From Allacma fusca (taxonomy: Eukaryota > Arthropoda > Collembola > Symphypleona > Sminthuridae), in contig OX359247.1 of the NCBI GenBank assembly GCA_947179485.1, positions 64,407,001-64,471,000 on the forward strand: 64,000 bases of DNA, given 5' to 3'. Shown here piece after piece: positions 1-11,416 of this stretch (positions within the stretch are counted from its first letter, which is position 1; every line of letters begins with the position of its first letter). Position numbers and translations under genes: made by a program. The notes beneath the pieces are model-generated. The model was not told the DNA's origin. It was given only the letters and a program-made list of their open reading frames with translations, and did no database searches.

Positions 1-861
1 CCGTACTTAAATATTTTATTATTTTTTTATTATTTTTATTATTCTTTATTCAGGATTCGGGCTGCGCCCATATCACCCATACATATATTACTTCTTTACA
101 ACTAATTACAAGTGAGAAGCTTATACTGGCTCTCCTCAGTCTGAATGTTTTTTGCACCGGCAATTCCATATGTACTGGGTATCGTACACGGGCCGGCGTC
201 TCGTGCTAGCATTGTGGCCGCAGAGCAAGTGGGACATATACCCATTGTCCATTCCTCGCTAACGAGTATATCACAAGCCCTGAGCCACGCCCCTTAAAGA
301 TAGGTTAGAGGGGAACTGTGTGTAGGAGGGGGGCAGCGAAGGGCAGATGCCACGGACGCTCTTTCACCAGATTAGGGTATGCAGATGCGATAGGCCAGAA
401 GTATGTTAAAGAGCTCCTTGTTCAGTCATTGCTCAGCACACTCCAGCACTACCGCATCAGCACATCCAACCGGATCCAGAGTGCAACAACGCCGCCAACA
501 CGTTTCCACACAGAAAGCTATAGTAGGAGACAGAAAATACCCAGGAAGTTATGCGGGGTGAGCTGGAGTCGAAGCCGACTCCTCTGCAACCGAGCAGACA
601 CGCTACACCACCAAGGCGCCGGGACACCTTCGAAAATTGAATAGAAGCCCTACTACCGCCAATACAGTCTTGATTGCTGTAAAAAAGGAATGCTATCTGC
701 TTTGGCTCCCCAGCCAGCACACTGATATCGTACTTAAATATACTACTACCCAAGAGTTATGTGAAACCTGGCCCAGAAAATAATCATATCATTGCTAAAC
801 TAATAGAAATAACAAGGACACAGCTATGCAATTTCCGGGATAAAATATGGATGCAAGTGGC
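1..861. other. Non-coding flank with a dispersed repeat
   Basis: No credible gene is seen. Open frames here are short and lack recognisable motifs. About 100 bases near 636-735 recur in opposite orientation at 10322-10420. The shared stretch includes a segment reading TAGGGCTTCTATTC on the minus strand here. The first 50 bases are A/T-rich low complexity. Confidence 0.5.
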
Positions 862-1524
862 ATACCTCGGCAAAAATTTCGAACTCGACCTCGTACTCAG
901 TTAAACGTGTCTCTTAGCCTCGAACTCACTGAGGCACCGAACTCTAAGTAATTCTTTGCCTCGAACTCGGAGGCTCGTTTATTACCCTTTGGAACTCAGC
1001 CTCGAACTCACCTAAGCCTCAATTTCCAGTTTCGTGAAGCAAGTATACTGCCATTTAAATACATCAATTCAATTAAAAGCATTTTTTACCACGTATTTTT
1101 TTTATTTCAACTCTTCGAAATAATAATAACGGTAAAATATTATACTTTATGTATCTACAAAAATCTAACGAACATTAGTGCTTTCAGTTTTTTTCAATTT
1201 ATTTTAAGCGCTTAAACCATTATTTTGCACACGCTTCGTTGACCGAATTCGATAAGAATCAATACGCAGGTATACACAGCAATCGTTATTCCACAATATA
1301 AATATTTAAGCATAGATGGAATTAGGAGGTTGGTATTGGTGAGGTCCACATTTCGAACTCGCACTCATTCATTTGAGTTCTGCCATAAATGATTGGCTCT
1401 CACCCTCAAGTCGCGGCGGCTTTTAAAACAGCTCCGAACTCGCACTCAAAACCAGATTTTATGGAACTCGAATGTGAGCTGAGTTCGAGTTCGGAACTCA
1501 GAACTCATGAGTTCACCGAGGTAT
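862..1524. mobile_element. MITE with GAACTCGA-word ends
   Basis: The ends are inverted: ATACCTCGG at 862-870 and CCGAGGTAT at 1516-1524. Both arms are filled with degenerate copies of a GAACTC / GAGTTC word, about 150 bases on the left and 180 on the right, around an A/T-rich middle with no open frame. No convincing target duplication was found, so the exact ends and superfamily are uncertain; the architecture resembles the hAT MITEs nearby. Confidence 0.65.
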
Positions 1525-2250
1525 AGTACTTGGAAATGTTAATGTGAGATGCGAGAGTATACTTACAATTAGTGGTCACAAAAGCCTAGACTTTTCGTAG
1601 ATTTTCGTCTGGTTATAGCGCACCTAAGAAATGACCCCTACCTGTTCCGCTGTCCAATTTTCACTTGTACACTATTTTTCAAAATCATAATTAAAACTTC
1701 AATTTTATGTAACTTGTTTTTACTGTTTAGTGCACTTTTAAAAGCCACCTTCATTTATTTTTTGATTGTTTTTAATGATAGTTTTTAAAACAATTTTTTT
1801 GCATATAATTTTAGTCGTTTGCCGTCTTGATGTTGTTTACTCACCATATGAATCACAAATTCTAGCAATAACAATATCATGCACAAGCTGCTTAGGTAAT
1901 TTATTTTTGATTCAAAACATAATTGCATTGGAATCTTCATTAGACTTCAATTTAATACAAAACATTGGAGCAACAACAACAAAAAACAGAGATTTCTAGA
2001 TTAGACGAATTGCAGGTTGCACGTTCCATAAAACTAAATTCACGATTTGGATTTTTCGTTTCCCGAAGCCGAAAGGAGCTCCAAGGTGTGCGAAAGCCTA
2101 AAAGATATTTTAACAAAAATAAAACTTGTAATCTTTTTTAAAGTTTCTATTATGAGCAAAATCCGGAACGTTTAGACTACAAGCCGAATATTTAAAAAAC
2201 CAGGGAGGACAAAACTGAACTGAATTGAACCGTTCTGACCACTTCTTACG
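1525..2250. other. Unassigned non-coding sequence
   Basis: A/T-rich sequence. The 77-codon open frame at 1766-1999 has low-complexity composition and no motif. Nothing else is supported. Confidence 0.4.
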
Positions 2251-2258
2251 GTTCAGAT

Positions 2259-3549
2259 TAGTGCTCGGACTAGTTCAGTTCATAACTGAAATTTTAAGTT
2301 CAGTTTGGTTAATACAAATTTTGGTTCAGTTCGATACACAAACCAAAATGAATGGTTTGGTTTCAGCGTAAAATTGAACTAAACTGAATCATATGAACTG
2401 ATTGTTACGCAAACACAATACAGCCTTTCTGTCATGACGCACTTCTCATCTTTGACAGTTGCATTTACCGTGCTACATATATAATTATGCATATATAAGA
2501 AGAACATATCGTACATGAATGTATGTATATATATACCTATATATTATGTACTTACCAGAATGGAAACTATTTGCGTTATAGTTTTACAAAAATGCTGTAC
2601 CTGGACCTGAACCTGGACCCAAATAGTGGGTACCAGAAAACATCGTACCCAAACCCGTACCTGAATAAAAGTACCCATTAAATAAATGTTCGTACCTGGA
2701 CCTGATTATTTTGCAAGTAGTGCGTACCTGTACCTGAATTTTACCCGTACCTGAAATATACCCAATATATGGACATGTACCCGAAACATGATGACATTCG
2801 ATAATTTACATCACAGCAATTACAAGCTAGACAAAATTCTGCCACGTCATAAATTTTGCAATACTAAACATCTTAATGGAACTATAACTTCTATACCATC
2901 TGAGGTATTGCCAACTCCATGTAAATCTTCCACTTCTAGGTCATCCTCCATAACCACAATATCAATTTAACGCAATTTTTACTGAATCACAAGTGGAATT
3001 TGTGATTACACGTACTTATTTTTGGCACTAAGCCAACCAACTCTATTGCATAACAGTATGCTTTTCAAAAATTACGATGCACTCCTGAAAACAAGCTGAA
3101 TATCAAAATAAACCTGTAGGTCGGAGAGAGCCACATAATACACTAGATACCTCGTCAGATGGATTTCTGTTTGTAAAAGTACCCACATATTCGGGTATTA
3201 ATTTGTCAGGTCCAGGTATATTGGAAGCTTGTACCTGTTCCTGTCAGGTACAAGCCAAAATATTCCAAGTTTGTACCTGTACCCAACACCTGGTTTTGTA
3301 CCCAAAATTTGGGTACATATAGCTAGTACCCATAAAGTACCCATTTAGTTTGGATACTTAAACAGGGTACCCATTTCGTACCTGGACATGTACCCAAATA
3401 CTCAGGTACTACCCGTACCCATGCGATGCACTGGTTCAGTTCATAGAGGAAACTGAACTGAACCGAAGAATAGGTAACTGAACTGAAATTTTGATTTTCG
3501 ATTCAGTTCACTTTGTGAACCGAACCAAACTGAACTGGTCCGACCACTA
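2259..3549. mobile_element. hAT MITE, GAACTGAA-word, with 8-bp target duplication
   Basis: The termini are TAGTGCTCGGAC (2259-2270) and the inverted partner GTCCGACCACTA (3538-3549), one mismatch. An exact 8-bp duplication GTTCAGAT lies at 2251-2258 and 3550-3557, as expected for hAT. Both arms carry many degenerate GAACTGAA / TTCAGTTC words. The middle (about 2590-3432) is a different element nested inside. No transposase is present, so it is non-autonomous. Confidence 0.85.
2590..3432. mobile_element. Nested MITE with GGTACCTG-words
   Basis: This lies inside the 2259-3549 element. Both arms are rich in GTACCTG / CAGGTAC words, with a unique middle at roughly 2780-3175. On the reverse strand its right end reads CATGGGTACGGG followed by TATTTGGGTACA. 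That closely parallels the right end of the autonomous hAT at 13798-18356 (CATGGGAACAGG, then TATTTGGGTACA). It may be a deleted relative of that transposon. Exact ends and target duplication could not be fixed. Confidence 0.6.
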
Positions 3550-3557
3550 GTTCAGAT

Positions 3558-4352
3558 TAGAGCATCACCCCGTGGGATATTTTAGGCCCGTGCCCGCCCG
3601 TGGCTCGTAACGTTTTACCCGTACCCGCCCGGCCCGAAATTAATGTTTATCAGAAAAGCCCGGCCCGGCCCGCAAAATTAAAAAAAGCCCGTAGCCCGCC
3701 CGCAAATACCATACATCTTAAATACTGAAAAACTGTATTTTAAAATATTGGTGTTCTTGACTGTTACATAAAGTCGTTAAACTACCTTGTTTATTAAGAA
3801 GGCAATACAAAAGCTTATGCTGCTATTTCGGCTTTGGTAAGCACTTCTGGTGGCGTTCTTGAATTTATTACAATGTTAACTTCTGGATTCTTATTACAAA
3901 TACTTGAACTACTAGCAGGATTCATCTTCTAGACTAAATGGAATTTTCCACAGAAATGAAGAGCGAAGTGAAACTTACTAAATAACAAAGGCAGGTATGC
4001 AAGAAAGCTTTTCTTGAGACAGACGGGCACGGGCCGTAAAATATCCCACGGGGTGATGCTCTATCGTACACCAAGCCTTAGTTTGGTTGAAAGCTAAAAT
4101 TGCAAACGTCTGAAATTCGTTCAAGTCATTCAAGTCTATGTACATTCACAACCGCTGCTCCTGCATTCACAACTAATGGAATTTCTCACGGGCTTTTACG
4201 GGCTTTCACGGTCTTTTTTAACCGCGATGAAAAGACCGTACCCGCCCGTAACCCGTCAAACGTAATAATTTTTACCCGTACCCGCTCGAAGCCCGTGCGG
4301 GCCGGGCTTTTTGCGGGCTTACCCGTAAATTTTAACCGCCCGAGATGCTCTA
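3558..4352. mobile_element. hAT MITE, CCCGCCCG-word, with 8-bp target duplication
   Basis: The ends are TAGAGCATC (3558-3566) and GATGCTCTA (4344-4352). They are flanked by GTTCAGAT at 3550-3557 and 4353-4360, the same octamer that flanks the preceding element. A second internal inverted end lies at 4055-4063 and matches the left end for nearly 40 bases, so the element looks like a unit plus a rearranged partial unit. Arms are packed with CCCGCCCG / CGGGCGGG words. No transposase is present. Confidence 0.85.
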
Positions 4353-4360
4353 GTTCAGAT

Positions 4361-5828
4361 GACACTTTCTAGGGCATGAAATGCGTCAGATGGCCCCAGT
4401 ACGCAATTTTGGATGATCCTGCCTTATTAGAACGATATTAAGATTGCATGATATACCGTGTGAAGTATACGAGAATTATCGTAGCATATCGTTCCTCCAA
4501 ATTGAACGATATTAACACTAATATCGTATCGTTAGATCGGTATGACCAACCCTAGTGAGCACTGGGCCAGTGCTAACACCAACAATCCCATAAAAGCTTA
4601 TTTCAATCCTGAGTGGATAGTTCACATTGTTTGCTTGTGAGTTAAAATAGTTATGATGAAATATCTTGAAAAAGACATGGAAAAAACTCATTTTAATGCT
4701 TTACGCATTTTTTAAATAAATTATTGTTATCGAATTTATTATTGCTTGCCCCCTACAGTTTGGTAGTACGATCGTTGGCAAGGCCGTCATGAAACCTTTA
4801 TTATTTGGAAGAAAACCCCTTTGAGTACCCACGACCATATTTTACATACGAAATGTTATTCATATGTAAAAAGCATTTTGTGCAAAATTTCTGAAAAATC
4901 AGTCGGGGGAACACCTTGCACCAAAAATATATTGTATTATTAACGGCAGTTAATAGAGGCAGCACGTGACTACACGCAGCAATAGGCTAAAAACATTTTT
5001 ATTGTGTAATTATCCTGGAACCCTCTCTTAGATGAAAAATACGACAAAGAGACCCTAGACATGCCATCTACGATAAGCTCTTGAGATTTGAAATCGGTTT
5101 ATTTGTTTGATCTTCATTGGTAAAAGTAGTTTTTTGAGGGGATACCCAGCTAGCACAAGGGTTCTTTCTGATATCAGGAATGTTTCGCATTTCGTAGAAT
5201 TTCCGAATATTCGGAATGCATTAAACCTGATGTCAAAAAGATTTCATTTTCCATTCATAAAGATGAAACATTTCCGAATGATGACGGAAATTGTTCAGTA
5301 GAATGAACCACTTCTCATATCACTCATCGCTAACATGCAAAACGTAGAGTTAGAGATATGGCTCCGAAATATCTCGTAAATACAACAGTGACGCATGAGG
5401 AATGCAAATTGTTAATTCCGTTGGAAATAACTTTACGCGCCATCATAAGGGTGACCAGATATTTACATTCTCAAATCAGGACTCCAAAGTTACATTATAT
5501 GTATTGTCTGCAAGCTTCAGGGAGTTGGGTCCAGAGGATGTTAAACGGAGGTCACTATTTGAGATGGCCGTATGTACGCTAATCTAATTTCCAGGACCTG
5601 ACTCTAAATAATTATTTCTATTGATGACTCCTCTCTAAAAGTCAGGACTCAATAGGATTAGGAGGATCGGTTCTCTCAGAGGCGGTCCCCAACAACAATA
5701 ATTATTGTCCTCTTCGCGGAGAGAAACTCCACTAAAGGCGGTAGGGTCGGAATTTTGAGGAAAAGTCCAAAAACATAAAGATCAGGATGGAGGATGGGGA
5801 ATAATTTCAAGAGCCTGTCTAATATCTT
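4361..5828. other. Unassigned non-coding sequence
   Basis: A cluster of ATATCG/CGATAT words at about 4430-4545, ending near a GACCAACCCTAG string, may be the worn end of another MITE. The rest is A/T-rich, and its short open frames (for example 5107-5301 and 5358-5582) have no recognisable domain. Confidence 0.35.
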
Positions 5829-6480
5829 GGTGGTTGCTAATTTATATCACAATATCACAATATCACAGTATCACAGTATCACAGTATCACAGTATCACAA
5901 TATCACAATATCACAATATCACAATATCACAACATCACAATATCACGATATCACAATATTAAAAAATATACATATATGTATATATTATTATTATTATTAT
6001 ATATTGTACTATATATATATATATATAATATTTACATCTATAAAATATCTATAAAAAATTATAAATATAATATATATATATAGTATAATATATAATAATA
6101 ATATATATATAATTCAGCATCTATAATAATAATAATACTATATATATAGTACTATATATATACTATACTACTAATATATATACTATAATACTATATATAT
6201 ATATATATTCGATATTATACTTTATATAAAATTATGTACATATATACAATTTTTTTGCAGATATTTTATAGATGCAAATATAGTATATATAGTACAATAT
6301 ATAATAATAATAATAATATATACGCATAAATATTTTTTTAAATATTGTGATATCGTGATGTTGTGATATTGTGATATTGTGATGTTGTGATATCGTGGTG
6401 TTGTGATATTGTGATACTGTGATATTGTGATATTGTGATATTGTGATATTGTGATACTGTGATATAAATTAGCAACCACC
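5829..6480. mobile_element. Fold-back element with 8-bp satellite arms (MULE-like)
   Basis: The terminus GGTGGTTGCTAATTTATATC at 5829 is repeated inverted at the 6480 end. Each arm then consists of about 13-14 tandem copies of an 8-bp unit (TATCACAA and variants; left about 5847-5958, right about 6350-6465). The core is (TA)n-rich. Flanks are TAATATCTT on the left and TAATAGCTT on the right, a 9-bp duplication with one mismatch, which suits Mutator-like fold-back elements. Open frames across the arms are translations of the satellite, not genes. Confidence 0.75.
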
Positions 6481-6900
6481 TAATAGCTTCAAAAATAAAG
6501 CAAAATCGAAGACTAGACTCAAAAATATAAAGTTTAATTTAGTAACTGTTGAGTTACTATTTATTAAACAAATAAAAGAATAAATTCAAAAACAATAATA
6601 CAGGACAACACAAAATACTTACAGTTCCACTTGGAACTCTCCAAAATAATTCAACGACAATAATTATGCCTGCTACAGGCCTTTAAATTCAATGACTCAA
6701 AATATACAACACAATCAACAAAAATATAATATCGACGACTGACAACAAGGTACTACTCGACGATCTGCAAAAGAAATGACTCAATAGAATACGATGACTG
6801 ACTCGCAGTAAAAAGAACGCTTGATTGAATTGACTGGAATAAATCCTGATCCAGGGAAGGCCTCTTGCTTATATAGCCAGGATATATATATGGGCAGAGT
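6481..6900. other. Unassigned A/T-rich sequence
   Basis: No gene, repeat or motif is recognised between the fold-back element and the retrotransposon. Confidence 0.35.
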
Positions 6901-6927
6901 ATAAATGGTATAGAGCTAAAGTGAAAC

Positions 6928-8760
6928 ATGACATTTATGAAGCTAAAAGACTACTTTACAAATCAACTACATGTCAATAACACAAGTGATGGAGTATGGA
7001 AACTTGTGGACAAGATATTGGGGAAAAGCAAACATAGTGGTACAACTATTGATGAACTTCATGTTAATGGTAACGTTATAACTAACCTTAATGGTGTATG
7101 TGATAGTCTTGCAGACTCATTTACAGTTCCTTGTAACTACACAGACGAAGATATACTAGCCTTCAAGCAATCAATAACCACTGGCATGGACTGCGCTTCT
7201 ATATCTGCTAAAGAAATCTGGACGGCAGCTCGTCAACTGAAATGCAAATCTAGTACATAAGAATGCATCAACCGCAAGCTCTTCTGTAAAGCCTCTCTTG
7301 TGACTCCTATTATGTTACTGTTTAACTTAATGTTGATAAACGGCACGATACCCTCACATTTTAAGACAACAATCATCACTCCAATATATAAGGCGAAATG
7401 AAGCAAGACAAGTCCTGACTCGTTCCGTCCTATACACTGCTTGCCCTTTTTGAACAAGCTCTTTGAGAAGATTATATATTCACGACTTCTATATGAATGT
7501 AAAGCCAACTTGGACGAACGTCAGCATGGATTTCGTAAGGGTCGCTCCTGCTTTACGGCTATATTCTGCTTTGTACATCAAATATGTATGTACCTTGGTG
7601 CTCCTTCTGTTAAAGTACTAGCTGTATTTATCGACTTGAAAAAGGCATTTAACTCTGTATCGCGCCTGCTACTACTGCAGAAAATCAAAAGGAACTTCAG
7701 GTGTAACCCGATGCTTTTACGTTTACTATGTGACTATATGTATAACAGGAAATTTAAAATCTATATCAATGACAACTTGTCAAAACAATATGATGACATA
7801 AATGGTGTTCCGCAAGGCTCTATTCTGGGACCATTTCTTTTTACACTCTTTTTGTCGGATATTGGAGACCTACTAACCATTGACTATGTTGCATACGCGG
7901 ATGATCTAGTATTATATATTGCTGATAAGTGTATTTCTAGTTTGTTTGCAGGAATGCAAGTCTGGCTTGACAAACTTAATTTGTGGATGCGTAATAATTC
8001 TCTTGTAATCAATACACAAAAAACTAAGTATGTTATTTTTAACAAGTCAACCAGGGCATTGGACGTGAGTGAAACCCTTGTTATTGGTAATGAGCCTATC
8101 GAGAGGTTATAGTCATTCAAATATCTCGGGATTATAATTGATGATAAATTAAACTATAAGGAACATTGTAACTATGTACTCAAAAAGGTAACCAAAAGTA
8201 TGGGGATCATTACCCATATACGTAGATATCTTAATCTCAGCACGCAGTGTATGCTTATAAATGCATTTGTTCTGTCACATGTTGACTTTTGTCTGCTTAT
8301 ATGGAGTAATGCCTGTAAGTCAAATTTAGACCTCATACAAGCTAAAATTGACAGATTTCTACTAAAATTGTACTCTAAGAGGAACCGCTGCAAATTTAAA
8401 CGTACTACCCTTGCCATGTTGTATGAAACCTTTGATGTTTTAACTTTACAGGAACGCATTGTATTTTTCAGTAACAAGTTCACATTTTCATTAATAAATT
8501 ATGGACACTGCATAAGGTATATAAATGGACTTGTATTGGCTAAGACAAATCACTCAAGACTGCGGTCTGGAAATAGTGTAACACTTTATCATCCTTTGAC
8601 TAAACTTTGCATTATTCAAAAAAATGTTATTTATTCATTTACAAAAATTTGGAATAATTTACCAAGTGACCTGAGGCTTCGCGATTGCTTACAAAATGTG
8701 TTCCAGAAAATGTTAACTAAGCACATTCTTATGAAACGGGACTTAGACAACGTAGCGTAA
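6928..8760 (+). pseudogene. Non-LTR retrotransposon reverse transcriptase (decayed)
   Basis: The whole 1.8 kb reads in a single frame, broken by in-frame stops at 7258-7260, 7399-7401 and 8110-8112. Reverse transcriptase signatures are clear: a fingers region with LDERQHGFRKGRSC, then VFIDLKKAFNSV (motif A aspartate), GVPQGSILGPFLF (motif B region) and YADDLVLY (motif C catalytic pair). The thumb and C-terminal part follows and includes WNNLPSDLR, a motif common at the C-terminus of CR1/jockey/I-like elements. No endonuclease is visible upstream, so the copy is 5'-truncated at about 6.9 kb. It would have copied its RNA at a nicked target in the nucleus; this copy cannot make a full protein. 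Confidence 0.9.
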
Positions 8761-8897
8761 TAACTTTGATATTGATTGGTATAACGGTTTACTGACTCGG
8801 CTTGCACTTCGAAAGTATTTATGTATGTATGTGACCATGTAGTGTCTGGAATGAAAACCAATACCTGTATTGATCTCCTTGACACTGAAATAAAGAC

Positions 8898-8930
<33 letters not shown>

Positions 8931-8990
8931 TAATAAAAATAAAAATAAAAATAAAAATAATAAAAATAAAAATAAAAATAATAATGATAC

Positions 8991-9038
<48 letters not shown>
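8898..9038. repeat. (AAT)n / (AAAAAT)n microsatellite tail
   Basis: Trinucleotide and hexanucleotide A/T repeats follow directly after the retrotransposon 3' end. Long open frames on both strands here (poly-Asn, poly-Ile, poly-Leu) are artefacts of this repeat. Confidence 0.9.
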
Positions 9039-10321
9039 GACACTCCTTGACCTCCTGCTCATGATGAACTTTAGCCAGGCTCAGGTCAGAGGAAAAACTA
9101 CACTTCACAGTGGACACTACAAGTTGTACACTATATATGTATCAGGACAGGCACTTACGGGAGTACCTATATATGGTGTTCACTAGACCATCAAAATACT
9201 AATAACTAACAACCTAAATTAATTTAAGTGGGTCAGCACAGGGAGCCTCACTTCTATAAATAGATAATAATCAACCTGGCCAGCCTCTAAAAAGAAACCC
9301 TGGCCAGTTAAACAAAATAGGTGAGACTCATCCGAGTCCTTAATTTAACTAATGATCCTACCGGCTCGTATAATCAAACCCTGGAGCTCTTTGGCTCCAA
9401 AACAAGGATTTTCTCCAATGAGGCAAATTTACATAAATTATGTACGCCTACGCGTATAATTATACCCGACAGTATGTATGCCAGTTTAGATCATTACGAA
9501 ATAAAAATCGTCGCTACATGGTGATTTGAGGCTAAGCATTGATTGGCGTCAGTTAACGCCGTCAAAGTAGCATGAATTTCAAGATTGTTTTTCGACAAAT
9601 TTATCTGTACAATTTCAACTACATAAGCAATAATAAAATATCATTGAATTTGACTCAGTAGGTTTAGAGGTAACTGTAATTTGACCTGAATTTAAAAATT
9701 TCAAGAATGGTTTTCTCAAATCTATCCGGTCAAATATCATGAAAATGTCAACCAAATACGAAATCAGGCCTAAGGTTGGCACAAATTATGTACATCAAAT
9801 ATTTCATGAAAATTGGTCCTTGAAAACGTTCTTGAAATATCGCGCGGAAGGACACTAGGACAACGCTGTTTTACTACAAAGTGGACGCCGCCGTAAGCAT
9901 TTTCCAAATTTAACTATTAAAACCATATTACTTGCAGGGCAAGATTTTATTTCGTGCAAATAGTTACTATAGTATTATTGGGACAAAGTGACTTTATGAT
10001 AAGTAACGACAAATTTAAGTCACTTTGCCCCAAAATTGTAACAAATTGTTATTGTTGTCACCAAACTGTGAAATTATGACTAAATTTAATCTCATCAGGT
10101 CATCAGGTGACCCTCCAAAATCAGACAGATGACGCATTTCAGAAATGCTTCGCAGCTCTGTCGCTAACTGGAGATTTTGCGATATCGTTCCGAAAGTGAT
10201 ACGAAGCGAAAATGCTGCCATTTGCTACTCATAAAGAACTCATTCTTAATACATCCAGAAGCATTAGCGATATCAGAACGAGATCAGTGCCTTCGCACAC
10301 ATGATGTCGCATTGAGTTCAG
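9039..10321. other. Unassigned sequence with a diverged repeat at about 9540-9850
   Basis: The stretch near 9540-9850 shares ordered blocks with 15770-16140. Shared blocks include GCCGTCAAAGTAG followed by ATGAATT, then ACATAAGCAATAA, AACCAAATACGAA and a TCAG-CCTA block. The two are old copies of one dispersed repeat. Nothing coding is supported elsewhere. Confidence 0.5.
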
Positions 10322-10530
10322 TACGATATCAGGGCTGGCTGGGGAGCGAAAGCAGATAGCATTGCTTTTTTACAGCCACCAAGGCTGTATTGCCGGTAGT
10401 AGGGCTTCTATTCGGGTCTGGACGTCCCGAGGTTTTCGGGACGGGACCGGTATCGGGACTGTTTGGGGACAGAATTTTTGTCCCCATGTTATTTCGGGAC
10501 TGAATTGGGACGAATTTTTTTGCCCCCAGG
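10322..10530 (+). repeat. Dispersed repeat joined to half of a GGGAC-word MITE
   Basis: Bases 10322-10420 repeat 636-735 in inverted orientation. From 10400 a TAGGGCTTCTATTCGGG start leads into GGGAC/GTCCC words like the complete element at 24214-26340. Only one arm is present here, so this is a partial copy. Confidence 0.55.
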
Positions 10531-10765
10531 ATTTTTATTACATCTAAGTAAATACAATTATTATTCACTTCACGTTGAGACTTTCAACTTCCAGGCATTC
10601 ATAAGAACACTCAAACACAATGAAACTAACAATGAAACTATAAGATGCGTAAAAGTGATCACAATTTGGAGGGGAAATTTAAAATGAATTCGTGTGCCGA
10701 ATTGCCGAAATCATAGATGGGCCTTTTTGTACACCCATGCCTCTGTGTGCGAGGGATACAATATA

Positions 10766-11045
10766 CTGTCAAATCACTCAAAAAGTTTGCATGTCTCGTT
10801 ATCGAATGATTTATTACCCACGGCTCCTCCCGTAAAATTTACCCATCCATACGCGCGAAGATCGTATCGCAATGTTTTTCCATTTCGAGAGCAAAGGATT
10901 TCTAGATCAATAGATTTCTATCGCAATGGAAAAACGTTGCGATACGATTTTCGCGCGTATGGATGGGTCAATTGTTTACGGGAGAAGCCGTGGGTAATAA
11001 ATCATTCGATAACGAGACATGCAAACTTTTTGAGTGATTTGACAG
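10766..11045. mobile_element. Near-perfect palindromic MITE with TA flanks
   Basis: The 280-bp unit begins CTGTCAAATCACTCAAAAAG and ends with its inverse complement. The arms stay complementary for about 120 bases with few mismatches (one shared internal block is GATTTATTACCCACGGCTCC). TA lies on both sides (10764-10765, 11046-11047), which fits a Tc1/mariner-type MITE. RNA or single-stranded DNA would fold into one long hairpin. Related diverged sequence recurs at 24755-25190. Confidence 0.8.
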
Positions 11046-11099
11046 TAGTCTACTCGCACTCCCTTGTCATCAATCAAATGAAACATTACGGATGTTTCT

Positions 11100-11416
11100 C
11101 GTCCCCACCCTCGTGAGGTGCTAATTTTAATATACGCCCCTCTCTCTCTCGCAGAGGTGACCATTCGATTTTCCACTACACTCATTACTCTAAAATCTTA
11201 TTCAGGGTAAATGCCACTAGTTACCACTACACTACCAACAAAAATAGTCTTTGACAACTATTCTACTCGTACTCTATTTTGTTGACAATCAAAACCACCA
11301 CTACTCTACTTTCCAGTAGAGTTTTACTTTCAGAGATAACATGTACTCTACTCTACCACTACTTGCCGCAAGCTAAAAATGAGTGTTACTCTACACTACA
11401 ACTATCACACTACTAT
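11100..11416. repeat. TACTCTAC-word repeat, left part
   Basis: Dense degenerate words of TACTCTAC / GTAGAGTA type, starting near GCAGAGGTGACCA. It resumes after the inserted element at 11417-12521 and fades by about 12560. The same word family, with a matching CAGAGATGACCAC end, occurs at 18500-18835. Probably a MITE arm, but complete ends were not found. Confidence 0.5.

Larger units (their letters stand above)
6900..9040 (+). mobile_element. 5'-truncated non-LTR retrotransposon with (TAA)n tail
   Basis: It contains the reverse transcriptase pseudogene, a short 3' untranslated region (about 8761-8895), an AATAAA-type signal and then a (TAA)n-type tail. A simple A-rich trinucleotide tail instead of poly(A) is known in I-like and some related non-LTR clades. 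Target duplication was not identified. Confidence 0.75.

Noticed and set aside
5794-6479. Frames with repeating HNITISQY-type peptide
   Set aside because: They translate the 8-bp satellite arms of the fold-back element on either strand.
8631-9186. Long poly-Leu, poly-Ile and poly-Asn open frames on both strands
   Set aside because: They translate the (AAT)n tail of the retrotransposon; no gene is implied.
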